NCBI RefSeq assembly: GCF_900474295.1 | Contig: NZ_UCOB01000025.1 | Coordinates: 1-64,000 of the forward strand | DNA from: Synechococcus sp. UW140 | GTDB taxonomy: Bacteria > Cyanobacteriota > Cyanobacteriia > PCC-6307 > Cyanobiaceae | Reading direction: 5' to 3' | Length of the DNA: 64,000 nucleotides | In this document: piece after piece, positions 38,016-46,443 of the stretch | How positions within the stretch are numbered: position 1 is the stretch's first letter | Layout: every line of letters begins with the position of its first letter | Made by a program: the position numbers and the translations under genes | Notes under the pieces: model-generated | What the model was told of the DNA's origin: nothing | Databases searched by the model: none | What the model saw: only the letters and a program-made list of their open reading frames with translations

Positions 38016-38705
38016 GTGATCAACGCCCGCAGCCACCATCCGATCCAGAACCGCTGGAATGGCATCCGCCCCAGTGCAACCATGCCATCCGCGGCTCCGG
38101 GGGTCTTGCCCACGGTGGTGGAGCAATCGGGGCGGGGCGAACGCGCCTTCGATATCTATTCGCGTCTTCTGCGCGAACGGATCATCTTCCTGGGCACTGG
38201 TATCGATGACCAGGTTGCGGATGCCCTGGTGGCGCAACTCCTCTTCCTCGAAGCCGAGGACCCCGAAAAAGACATCCAGATCTACATCAACTCACCAGGT
38301 GGATCAGTCACAGCAGGGCTGGCGATCTACGACACGATGCAGCAGGTGACTCCCGATGTGGTCACGATTTGCTACGGCCTGGCAGCGTCGATGGGGGCCT
38401 TCCTTCTCTCCGGCGGCAACAAAGGCAAGCGACTGGCGCTGCCCAACGCCCGGATCATGATCCACCAACCACTCGGCGGTGCTCAAGGCCAGGCAGTGGA
38501 TATCGAAATCCAGGCACAGGAAATCCTCTTTCTTAAGGAAACCCTGAATGGTCTGATGGCGGAACACACCGGCCAACCCCTCGACAAAATCTCCGAAGAC
38601 ACAGACCGCGACTACTTCCTTTCCCCGGCAGAAGCGGTTGAATACGGCTTGATCGATCGGGTGGTGGACAGTCCCGCGGACGGAGGAATCGTTACGGAGG
38701 GCTGA
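38016..38705 (+). CDS. clpP: ATP-dependent Clp protease proteolytic subunit
   Basis: Serine protease subunit that pairs with ClpX. 229 aa from GTG 38016 ([14 protein letters not shown], which resembles the start of other cyanobacterial copies); ATG 38082 is an alternative giving 207 aa. The core has [40 protein letters not shown], the catalytic serine in [16 protein letters not shown], the histidine in [20 protein letters not shown] and the aspartate region [20 protein letters not shown]. Position between tig and clpX identifies it as the ClpX-linked paralogue (clpP2 in S. elongatus terms). Confidence 0.95.
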   Translation: MINARSHHPIQNRWNGIRPSATMPSAAPGVLPTVVEQSGRGERAFDIYSRLLRERIIFLGTGIDDQVADALVAQLLFLEAEDPEKDIQIYINSPGGSVTAGLAIYDTMQQVTPDVVTICYGLAASMGAFLLSGGNKGKRLALPNARIMIHQPLGGAQGQAVDIEIQAQEILFLKETLNGLMAEHTGQPLDKISEDTDRDYFLSPAEAVEYGLIDRVVDSPADGGIVTEG

Positions 38706-38792
38706 CATCGCCCGTTTCAGCAACGATCCTTGGTACCGGACCGTCCCTTCACGAGAGGTCCGTTTCTGCCCGTTTGAAGAGTCCGGCGCCCG

Positions 38793-40148
38793 ATGGCCAA
38801 ATTCGATGCCCATCTGAAGTGCTCCTTCTGCGGCAAGTCCCAGGAACAGGTGCGCAAGCTGATCGCCGGTCCCGGCGTGTATATCTGCGATGAATGCATT
38901 GATCTCTGCAACGAGATCCTTGATGAAGAGCTGATCGACGCCCAGGGCAATCCCCGCCATGGCGCTGATGCAGCTCGCAAAACTGCCCAGGGCACACGCA
39001 AGAGCAGCAAGCCAGCACCCACCCTGGCCACGATTCCCAAACCGCAGGAGATCAAGTCATTCCTGGATGAACAGGTTGTTGGTCAGGATGCTGCCAAGAA
39101 GGTGCTCTCCGTAGCTGTTTACAACCACTACAAGCGGCTGGCTTGGCAGGGGGATGGCAAAGGCGAAACGGAAGAGACCGCTACCCGGCTGCATAAGAGC
39201 AACATCCTGCTGATCGGCCCGACCGGCTGCGGCAAGACCCTGCTGGCCCAAACGCTGGCAGAAATGCTCGATGTGCCCTTCGCCGTGGCCGATGCCACCA
39301 CCCTCACAGAAGCGGGATACGTCGGTGAGGACGTGGAAAACATCCTGCTGCGACTGCTCCAGAAAGCCGACATGGATGTGGATCAGGCTCAGCGCGGCAT
39401 TATTTATATCGACGAGATCGACAAAATCGCTCGCAAGAGTGAAAACCCCTCGATTACCCGCGATGTCTCTGGTGAAGGCGTTCAGCAAGCCCTGCTGAAA
39501 ATGCTTGAGGGCACGGTCGCCAACGTGCCACCGCAAGGTGGACGCAAGCACCCTTATCAAGACTGCATCCAGATCGACACCAGTCAGATCCTGTTCATCT
39601 GTGGCGGCGCCTTCGTGGGGCTGGACGATGTGGTGCAGAAACGGATGGGACGTAACGCCATCGGCTTCGTGCCAAGCAGCGATGGTCGCGGTCGCAACCG
39701 CGCCAACCGCGACCTCCAGGCCGCCCAAGTGCTGCGCAACCTGGAGCCCGACGACTTGGTGCGCTACGGCCTCATCCCAGAGTTCATTGGCCGCATGCCA
39801 GTGAGCGCCGTGCTTGAACCCCTGGATGAACCGGCCCTCAAGTCAATTCTCACCGAGCCTCGCGATGCGCTGGTGAAACAGTTCCGCACCTTGCTGAGCA
39901 TGGACAACGTGCAGCTCGAATTCGAGAACGATGCCGTCGCAGCCATCGCCTCAGAGGCCCACCGGCGCAAAACCGGCGCCCGTGCCCTCCGCGGAATCGT
40001 GGAGGAGCTGATGCTCGATCTGATGTACGACCTCCCCTCGCGCAAGAACGTGAAAACCTTCACCGTGACTCGCGCCATGGTGGATGAACACACCGGCGGC
40101 AAGGTGCTGCCGCTGCCAGGCGCTGATCGTCAACAGGAATCCGCCTGA
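38793..40148 (+). CDS. clpX: ATP-dependent Clp protease ATP-binding subunit ClpX
   Basis: AAA+ unfoldase feeding ClpP. 451 aa. The N-terminal zinc finger has [19 protein letters not shown] and [10 protein letters not shown]. Walker A is [19 protein letters not shown], Walker B is [19 protein letters not shown], the pore loop [11 protein letters not shown] is intact, and IGFVPSS is the IGF-type loop that docks on ClpP. Sensor 2 lies in [21 protein letters not shown] linker of about 30 residues rich in Ala/Lys/Ser follows the zinc domain. 87 bases after clpP and four bases before the LRAT gene. Confidence 0.97.
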   Translation: MAKFDAHLKCSFCGKSQEQVRKLIAGPGVYICDECIDLCNEILDEELIDAQGNPRHGADAARKTAQGTRKSSKPAPTLATIPKPQEIKSFLDEQVVGQDAAKKVLSVAVYNHYKRLAWQGDGKGETEETATRLHKSNILLIGPTGCGKTLLAQTLAEMLDVPFAVADATTLTEAGYVGEDVENILLRLLQKADMDVDQAQRGIIYIDEIDKIARKSENPSITRDVSGEGVQQALLKMLEGTVANVPPQGGRKHPYQDCIQIDTSQILFICGGAFVGLDDVVQKRMGRNAIGFVPSSDGRGRNRANRDLQAAQVLRNLEPDDLVRYGLIPEFIGRMPVSAVLEPLDEPALKSILTEPRDALVKQFRTLLSMDNVQLEFENDAVAAIASEAHRRKTGARALRGIVEELMLDLMYDLPSRKNVKTFTVTRAMVDEHTGGKVLPLPGADRQQESA

Positions 40149-40152
40149 AGCG

Positions 40153-40773
40153 ATGGCCGCTGCCAATCACCTTCAGGTGCCTCGGCAGCACGGCCTTTTT
40201 CTCCACCACGGCATCGACCTGGGCGACGGCACCGTGGCCCACTACCTGGAGGGCAGAGAAATCCTGCGCAGTGCGCTGGACGACTTCAGCCAGGGCCAAC
40301 CGGTGAGCGTGGTTCCGCACACGCAGTGCTCTCCCCAGGGGGTGACCCTGCGGCGAGCGATGGGCCGCATCGGCGAGCAGAACTACAACCTGCTGTTCAA
40401 CAACTGCGAGCACTTCGCCACCTGGTGCAAAACCGGCCGTCATCACAGCGCCCAGGTGAACTCGGTGATCGACAAAGCCCGCAGCTGGAGTGCCCGCATG
40501 CCATCAGCGCTAATGGCCGGGCTGGAGCTGCTGGTGCAACGGGGACTTCTGGATGACAACAGCCGCGCCCTGGCCCGCAAGGGTGTGACCCAACTGGAAC
40601 AATTGCGCCTCAAACTGCTCAACAAGCTGGAAGCGCTGCTGCAACAGGCTGGTGATGGTGGCAATCAACGCTTACTGCTGAGCGGCCAAAGCCTGGCGGA
40701 TGAATTAGCGGCAGTGGAAGACCTGGAGAACAAGCTCAACACACTGCTGGAGCAGCAAGGCAGAGACCAATAG
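40153..40773 (+). CDS. LRAT-domain (NlpC/P60-like) protein downstream of clpX
   Basis: 206 aa. The first 110 residues show the LRAT-type permuted NlpC/P60 pattern: QHGLFLHHGIDLGDGTVAHY with the conserved histidine, and YNLLFNNCEHFATWCKTG with the Asn-Cys-Glu-His motif whose cysteine is the nucleophile in the family. The C-terminal half is helical with a coiled-coil look (LEQLRLKLLNKLEALLQQA, LAAVEDLENKLNTLLEQQ). Relatives are acyltransferases or hydrolases acting on lipids or peptides; the substrate here is unknown. ATG at 40153, four bases after the clpX stop, so probably cotranscribed. No signal peptide. Confidence 0.8.
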   Translation: MAAANHLQVPRQHGLFLHHGIDLGDGTVAHYLEGREILRSALDDFSQGQPVSVVPHTQCSPQGVTLRRAMGRIGEQNYNLLFNNCEHFATWCKTGRHHSAQVNSVIDKARSWSARMPSALMAGLELLVQRGLLDDNSRALARKGVTQLEQLRLKLLNKLEALLQQAGDGGNQRLLLSGQSLADELAAVEDLENKLNTLLEQQGRDQ

Positions 40774-40836
40774 ATCAGGCTGAGTCGCATCAAGGCCAAG
40801 AAAGCGGCACAAACACGCTTTTATTTGGGTAACAGG

Positions 40837-40858
40837 GGGTGAAAATATTTCACCCTTT
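40837..40858 (+). terminator. Probable terminator of the clpX-LRAT unit
   Basis: GGGTGAAA (40837-40844) and TTTCACCC (40848-40855) form a perfect 8-bp stem with a three-base loop, followed by TTT. The T tract is short, so efficiency is uncertain. A smaller hairpin just before it (AAGCG / CGCTTTTATTT, about 40801-40827) has a better T-rich tail and may be the working element instead. Confidence 0.5.
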
Positions 40859-40910
40859 CGGAATAGAGCCGACAAAAAACCACCAATAACTCAATCAAAA
40901 AACTTGCGAA

Positions 40911-40935
40911 TGTCAATACAAATAGGACATTGACA
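40911..40935. promoter_or_regulatory. Inverted repeat upstream of the DUF4347 gene
   Basis: TGTCAAT (40911-40917) and ATTGACA (40929-40935) are exact reverse complements separated by 11 bases, the geometry of a dimeric regulator site. The right arm contains TTGACA, a perfect -35 hexamer, but no good -10 box is seen 16-18 bases further. Its role is inference. Confidence 0.35.
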
Positions 40936-41160
40936 ATCTTGGGGGATTCCTGCAAACCACCCAGCAGACAACAAAGAAACAACTACAGCAGAGCCCAGCA
41001 ACGCTTCTGCGACTTAACCAAGCGCTGATCAATAAGCCCTGGCGCAGGCGATCCGACTCAGCGACGAGACCAGAACTCAGCGCTTAAAAGCAACGCACTC
41101 AGGCGCCTGCCCCAACACCGCCCAGCCACTTCACGAGCCCACATCACAAGCCGATTAATC

Positions 41161-44100
41161 ATGACCTTCAAAGCCTGCGGACTCGAGCAGATCGACAGCT
41201 CCACCAACACCCAAGGGCAGAGACAGGCCACGCTGATCGTGGCTGACGGCAGCTGCCCCAAGATCCGGGAGTTGCTGGCTGAGGCCTTGGTGCCGGTGCT
41301 GTGGCTGGATGCCAGACAGCCACCACTGCAAAGACTGACTGCGCTTTTAGCGGAGCGCCGCCGACTGGGGCAACCGGTAGAGACACTGCACTGGGTGAGC
41401 CATGGCCAACCGGGGGTTCTGCGGGTCGCTGCCTACGACATTGATCGGGACGCGCTCTTAGCGCATCAACAACTGATCGCTGAGTGGGGGATCAGCGAAC
41501 TCGCCCTCTGGAGCTGCGAAGCCGGAGCAAAGAAAAACTTCATCAGCTTGTGGCAAGAACTCACCGGTGCACGGGTGTGGAGCAGTGAAGAGCAACTGGG
41601 TCGCAATCACCAGGGGGTTGCGCACTGGAAACTGGAATCTGGAGCAGCTGGCAAGCAGGCACCGGTACTGCCCGTGATGCAGCAGACATTGCGCAGCTGG
41701 CCGCATCAACTTGCAGCGCCTGTTGCGAGCGGCTCACCAACACTGACCGCCGTCACAGAAGACACCACCACCCCGGCCGGCGACACCGTTGCCAACCTCT
41801 TCTCCAGCTCCTTCTCCGATGCCGACAGCGACACCCTTCTCGGTGTTGCCATCACCGCCAATGCTGCTGATTCCTCAACGGAAGGCGTTTGGCAATATGC
41901 CACCGGTAACGGCAGCAATTGGACTGCTGTTCCAACCACAGGCCTCGCGGATACCACAGCCTTCTATCTCGAGTCCGACAGCAAACTGCGGTTCCTTCCC
42001 GCTGCTGATTTCAACGGCACACCCGGCGCACTTACCGCGCATCTGATCGACAGCACGTACAACGGCGCTGCAGGAAGCAATTCCGATTACTTCCTGCAAT
42101 TCATCGAGACTGCATCAGAAGTCAAAGCCACCCTCACACTTGATCCAACTGCTTTCAGTGCCAATTCAATCTGGAGCCAAGTAAATGGAACAGGTGTTTT
42201 TGCGACTGTTGTCGGTCCGGCAGATGCTGGAATTGGGGGAACTGTAGGGACTGTCGCGTCGCCCGCCCGCAACGCTTACGACAAATCTGATATAACTTTG
42301 AGCGCCAACATTCCCCTAATTGGCACCCAGCCCACCGCTCCAAATCTGGTAGGAGGTGACCAGTTCTCGCTCGCAGACTCAGCCACCGGCGACCTCTTTG
42401 GCCTATATAGTGAAACCAATGACCTAAGTGGAATAATAGCTTATGACGAAAATATGTATAACTCTTTGGTCAATCAAACCAATCCTGTTGTTTCGACGGC
42501 TACATGGAATAACACCACCCTGCTTGAATTAGGCATTGGCGAAGGTACTGGAACTTTCTTCACTACGGGCGGCTCATTATCCTTCAATGGCGCCTACTCA
42601 ATAGACATTTTTGAGGCAGGTGACTCTATCAATATTTCCACCAACGGCGGCACCACAGCCATCTCTGCCAACACGCTGAGCCTCGGCACATCCGTCACGG
42701 CCGTCAATGACGTACCCGTCACTAGTGATATAAAAGTTGGCTATTTTAGCGGTTCCTCCACAACCACAAATGCTGCTCTTGAAAGTACAATAGAAGCTAT
42801 TAATTCATCTGCAATCAAAGATCTAACCAATGCTGGCATCACCCTGCAGGCCGACTCTATAGCCTTTGAGGCAGAGGTCGACGAGAGCATTCCCAGAACC
42901 ACATTCAATCTGGCACTCTCAAGCCTCAATTTTGAGGATGGCGCGATCAGCACAAGCGAAGGTGTGCGCGACACACGAAAAAAACTTCTTTATTACTCAG
43001 TGGATGACGAGGGAGAAGTTTCAGCTCTGAGTTTTGACCCCCTCGTCAATGCCGGTGCCCGTTTTTACGATCTCGATGGTGATGGACTTGCCGACTACCT
43101 TTCCCTGACTCTGATTGATGGCGGATTCGGCGATAAAGACGAGGCAAAAAATGGAGTCATTGAAGATCCCTCCACTGCAGCCTCCGTGGCACTGGATCCG
43201 GTCATCCAAACCAACGACGACCCCTTCAATCTGCTCACGATTACCGACCCCAACAACGCTGCACCTGCCGCGCTCAACCTCAACGCCACCATCACCGGAC
43301 GCAGTAAGGCTGTAAATCAGATCGGTTACATCCTGCTGGATGGAGATGAAGTTGCCTCTGCCAAGACCATTCTTGGTGATCTTGATCAGATCAAAGAGCG
43401 CGCCACCATCCTGTTCAGCAGCCTGGAAGCAGACGACGTCACCCTTCCTGATAACTACACGTTCATGCGGGATCTGCTGGTTCGCAACGGCCAATCCTTG
43501 CGCTTCTTCTCTTTGGAAGACACCACGCTCGACACACTCAAGAGCGTGAAAGATTCCCGTTTGTCTTTCCTGGATTCAACGGTCAACAGCGATGGCAGCG
43601 TCTCTTTCGCAGCAAGCTCAGGACTGAGCTTCAATCTTGCCCTTAATGCCAACGATCAAGGCCTTAATGCCTTAGTGGCCCAAGAGCAAGGAATCGCTCC
43701 CGTCCTCAATGTCACTCCATTCACCAATGGGGAAATCCTCAACGGCTCCCTGGTGCAGGCCAGGGAAGCCACCCTCGACGCCCTCACCGGTTTCTACAAG
43801 GTGGTAGACCCAAACGGAATGGTGATGGCTGCCGATGGCTCCCTGATCGCCCCAGGGGCTGCGGGTTACGCCAAAGCGGCTCTACGCGCCGACAACCTTT
43901 ATGGCGGAGACGATTTCAACTTCTCACTGACCAATGGCAAAACTGAACAGTCAGCGCTTGAGATGGCAAACCTCAGCGGCTATCTGGCCCCCTACGCCAA
44001 GGTGCAGAGCAACACCTTCTTTGCCTTTGCCAAGGCCAACAGCGATGGCATCAGCCACTTCCGCGTCCTCGGTAACAACATCTTTGGCCTGGAAGACCAA

Positions 44101-44166
44101 TTTGGTGGTGGTGACCGCGACTTCGACGATCACATCATTAGCTTCCAGTTTGATTCGATCACCTAA
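41161..44166 (+). CDS. Large DUF4347 / cadherin-like / DUF4114 surface-type protein
   Basis: 1001 aa, no Sec signal peptide. The N-terminal DUF4347 domain (about 20-165) contains VETLHWVSHGQPGVLRVAAY and ELALWSCEAGAKKNFISLWQ. From about 185 there is a cadherin-like module (LTAVTEDTTTPAGDTVANLF, GVWQYATGNGSNWTAV) whose end (TNGGTTAISANTLSLGTSVT) appears about 190 residues later than usual. RFYDLDGDGLADYLSLTL is a calcium-binding-type motif near 640. The C-terminal DUF4114 is seen in NNIFGLEDQFGGGDRDFDDH. DUF4347 and DUF4114 are common in large cyanobacterial proteins exported by type I secretion, so the protein is probably extracellular. Codons at about 42100-42800 are more AT-rich than in neighbours. 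Confidence 0.85.
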   Translation: MTFKACGLEQIDSSTNTQGQRQATLIVADGSCPKIRELLAEALVPVLWLDARQPPLQRLTALLAERRRLGQPVETLHWVSHGQPGVLRVAAYDIDRDALLAHQQLIAEWGISELALWSCEAGAKKNFISLWQELTGARVWSSEEQLGRNHQGVAHWKLESGAAGKQAPVLPVMQQTLRSWPHQLAAPVASGSPTLTAVTEDTTTPAGDTVANLFSSSFSDADSDTLLGVAITANAADSSTEGVWQYATGNGSNWTAVPTTGLADTTAFYLESDSKLRFLPAADFNGTPGALTAHLIDSTYNGAAGSNSDYFLQFIETASEVKATLTLDPTAFSANSIWSQVNGTGVFATVVGPADAGIGGTVGTVASPARNAYDKSDITLSANIPLIGTQPTAPNLVGGDQFSLADSATGDLFGLYSETNDLSGIIAYDENMYNSLVNQTNPVVSTATWNNTTLLELGIGEGTGTFFTTGGSLSFNGAYSIDIFEAGDSINISTNGGTTAISANTLSLGTSVTAVNDVPVTSDIKVGYFSGSSTTTNAALESTIEAINSSAIKDLTNAGITLQADSIAFEAEVDESIPRTTFNLALSSLNFEDGAISTSEGVRDTRKKLLYYSVDDEGEVSALSFDPLVNAGARFYDLDGDGLADYLSLTLIDGGFGDKDEAKNGVIEDPSTAASVALDPVIQTNDDPFNLLTITDPNNAAPAALNLNATITGRSKAVNQIGYILLDGDEVASAKTILGDLDQIKERATILFSSLEADDVTLPDNYTFMRDLLVRNGQSLRFFSLEDTTLDTLKSVKDSRLSFLDSTVNSDGSVSFAASSGLSFNLALNANDQGLNALVAQEQGIAPVLNVTPFTNGEILNGSLVQAREATLDALTGFYKVVDPNGMVMAADGSLIAPGAAGYAKAALRADNLYGGDDFNFSLTNGKTEQSALEMANLSGYLAPYAKVQSNTFFAFAKANSDGISHFRVLGNNIFGLEDQFGGGDRDFDDHIISFQFDSIT

Positions 44167-44262
44167 CCCACAACTGTGGTCTGAGACCAGCTCAACAGCC
44201 ACACCCTCAAGCACGCCTACCGCCAGTCGGCCTCGGTAACCTCTGGGTTCCGCAGGCAGCGC

Positions 44263-46287
44263 ATGAGCCAGGCCTACCAGCCGCTGCATCACAAGTACCG
44301 CCCCCAGCGGTTTGACCAGCTGGTGGGGCAGGACGCGATTGCCGCGACCCTGGGGCACGCCCTGCGCACTGACCGGATCGCGCCGGCCTACCTCTTCAGC
44401 GGCCCGCGCGGCACCGGCAAGACCTCGAGCGCCAGAATCCTGGCCCGTTCGCTCAACTGCCTCAGCAGCGAAGGGCCGACGCCTGAACCCTGCGGCACTT
44501 GCGAGCTCTGCACCACGATTGCAGCCGGCACCGCCCTTGATGTGATCGAGATCGACGCCGCCTCCAACACCGGCGTTGACAACATCCGCGATCTGATCGA
44601 ACGCTCCCGATTCGCACCAGTGCAGGCGCGCTGGAAGGTGTATGTGGTGGACGAGTGCCACATGCTCTCCACCGCAGCCTTCAATGCCCTGCTCAAAACC
44701 CTGGAGGAGCCACCGCCGCGGGTGGTGTTTGTACTCGCCACCACTGACCCGCAGCGGGTGCTGCCCACGATCCTGAGCCGCTGCCAGCGCTTCGATTTCC
44801 GTCGCATCCCGATCGATGCACTGGAGAAACACCTCACCTGGATCGCTGAACAGGAATCGATCCCCATCCAGCCAGAAGCAGTGCATGTGGTAGCCCAGCG
44901 AGCCCAGGGGGGCCTGCGCGATGCCGAGAGCCTGCTCGATCAGCTCAGCCTGCTGCCGGCTCCGATTGAAGCCGATGCCGTATGGGACCTGCTCGGCGCC
45001 GTTCCCGAACAGGACCTCATCGCGTTGGCGGAAGCCCTGGCGAGCGGTGATCCACTGCAGCTGGTGGAATCGAGCCGCAGCCTGCTGGACCGGGGGCGCG
45101 ATCCTGGAGCCGTACTGCAAGGCCTGGCCGGCATCCTTCGGGACCTGGTGCTGATGGCAGCTGCGCCGGATCGTCCGGAGCTCACCAGTGTGTCGCCCCA
45201 GTTCCGAGCGCAGCTTCCCGATCTGGCGCAACGAATCGGGAGGCAACGGTTACTGCACTGGCAAGCGCGCTTACGTGGCAGCGAACAGCAACTGCGTCTG
45301 AGCGTGCAACCCCGGCTGTGGCTGGAAGTCTTGCTGATGGGCCTGCTGGCCGAAGCCGAACCCGTTGCCACCAAGCGCATGGCCACCGTGCCTCAAGCTG
45401 CAGCACCGACTCCAGCCCCAGCTGCCGCAGCAGTGAGAACAGCTGCACAAGCGGCTGCGGTGGCGGCTCCACCTCCCTCAGCTGCGCCAGCACCCCCAAC
45501 TGAAACGGCTGCAGCCCCAAAAGCCGCTTCGGTTTCCTTACCTCCCACCGGCCCAGCTGCCACCACTGCAGCACCAGCGACCGACATGGAAACAGAGCAG
45601 ACGAGCCCAGACGAGACTGCCAGCGCTGCTTCCGATGCCACCAGCACCAACCTGCCCGAGCTGTGGCAGCAGATCCTGGCCAGCCTGGAATTGCCCTCCA
45701 CGCGGATGCTGCTCTCCCAGCAGGCTCAATTGGTGCGGATGGATTCACATCGGGCCGTGGTGCAGGTGGCCGGAAACTGGATGGGCATGGTGCAAAGCCG
45801 CGCCACCTTGCTGGAGCAGGCCATCGCCCGGGCCTGCGGCGGCAACCGCCAACTGGTGCTGGAGAACCACGCTGGTGTCATCACCCCAGCAACAGCAGCC
45901 CCCGGTGCGGCCCCTCCGGCTTCCGCGCCAACGCCTGCACCGGCACCAGCCAGGAATGCAGCACCAACCATCTCAGCGCCCACCCAACCGCCTGCTGTGC
46001 AGTCCACTGCTGCCATCCCGTCTCCGCCTCCTGCTCAAACCCAGCCCCAAACCGGATCCATGCCAACGCCCGTGGCTACACCGACGGGTGCACCACCAGC
46101 AACAACGCCAGCAGGCACACCCCCATCGCCTCAGCTACCCCAGACAGCTGCACCGACGCTGGAGCAGGGGCAGCCAACCGCTAATCCACCAGGCCAACCT
46201 CCAATGCGCTCACCAATGGACGACAAAGTGAAGCGCTTCGCTGACTTCTTCAATGGCCAAGTCGTCGATGCTGACCTGGACAGCTAA
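44263..46287 (+). CDS. dnaX: DNA polymerase III subunit gamma/tau
   Basis: Clamp-loader ATPase. 674 aa. The AAA+ domain has HKYRPQRFDQLVGQDAIAAT, Walker A FSGPRGTGKTSSARILARSL, a zinc module ending PCGTCELCTTI, Walker B region VYVVDECHMLSTAAFNALLK and the sensor TILSRCQRFDFRRIP. No intein interrupts it, unlike some cyanobacterial DnaX. Residues about 380-440 and 540-640 are long Ala/Pro/Thr-rich linkers flanking a conserved C-terminal domain (LWQQILASLELPSTRMLLSQ). It ends with VKRFADFFNGQVVDADLDS. No A-rich frameshift site was seen, so a separate gamma form is not evident. Confidence 0.95.
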   Translation: MSQAYQPLHHKYRPQRFDQLVGQDAIAATLGHALRTDRIAPAYLFSGPRGTGKTSSARILARSLNCLSSEGPTPEPCGTCELCTTIAAGTALDVIEIDAASNTGVDNIRDLIERSRFAPVQARWKVYVVDECHMLSTAAFNALLKTLEEPPPRVVFVLATTDPQRVLPTILSRCQRFDFRRIPIDALEKHLTWIAEQESIPIQPEAVHVVAQRAQGGLRDAESLLDQLSLLPAPIEADAVWDLLGAVPEQDLIALAEALASGDPLQLVESSRSLLDRGRDPGAVLQGLAGILRDLVLMAAAPDRPELTSVSPQFRAQLPDLAQRIGRQRLLHWQARLRGSEQQLRLSVQPRLWLEVLLMGLLAEAEPVATKRMATVPQAAAPTPAPAAAAVRTAAQAAAVAAPPPSAAPAPPTETAAAPKAASVSLPPTGPAATTAAPATDMETEQTSPDETASAASDATSTNLPELWQQILASLELPSTRMLLSQQAQLVRMDSHRAVVQVAGNWMGMVQSRATLLEQAIARACGGNRQLVLENHAGVITPATAAPGAAPPASAPTPAPAPARNAAPTISAPTQPPAVQSTAAIPSPPPAQTQPQTGSMPTPVATPTGAPPATTPAGTPPSPQLPQTAAPTLEQGQPTANPPGQPPMRSPMDDKVKRFADFFNGQVVDADLDS

Positions 46288-46410
46288 TTCAAACCGCAAA
46301 TAGAAAAGAGAAGCAAATCAGCCTCAATAATTTCTTCCAGCAAAAGAAATATGTGCTGCCCCAAATAAAGCGTTAAACGACATCCATTTCAACGAAGCAA
46401 TCAACAACCA

Positions 46411-46428
46411 AAAGCCATAAGTGGCTCA
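46411..46428 (-). terminator. Possible terminator between dnaX and the glycosyltransferase gene
   Basis: In the AT-rich convergent gap 46288-46443, AGCCA (46413-46417) pairs with TGGCT (46422-46426) across a four-base loop. On the minus strand it is followed by TTTTGGTTGTTG, so it could end the glycosyltransferase transcript. The stem is only 5 bp. Nothing else was recognised in the gap. Confidence 0.35.
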
Positions 46429-46443
46429 AAATGATTATTTAGA

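Larger units (their letters stand above)
40774..41160 (+). other. 387-base intergenic region before the DUF4347 gene
   Basis: The longest gene-free stretch of the window and visibly richer in A and T, especially 40800-40950. It holds a probable terminator for the clpX-LRAT unit (40835-40858) and an inverted repeat (40911-40935) that may belong to the promoter region of the DUF4347 gene. No ORF or RNA gene was recognised in it. If transcription starts near the inverted repeat, the 5' leader would be about 200 bases. Confidence 0.6.

Noticed and set aside
43951-45246. 431-codon open frame on the minus strand opposite dnaX
   Set aside because: It mirrors the third codon position of dnaX, has no recognisable motif, and dnaX is certain on the other strand.
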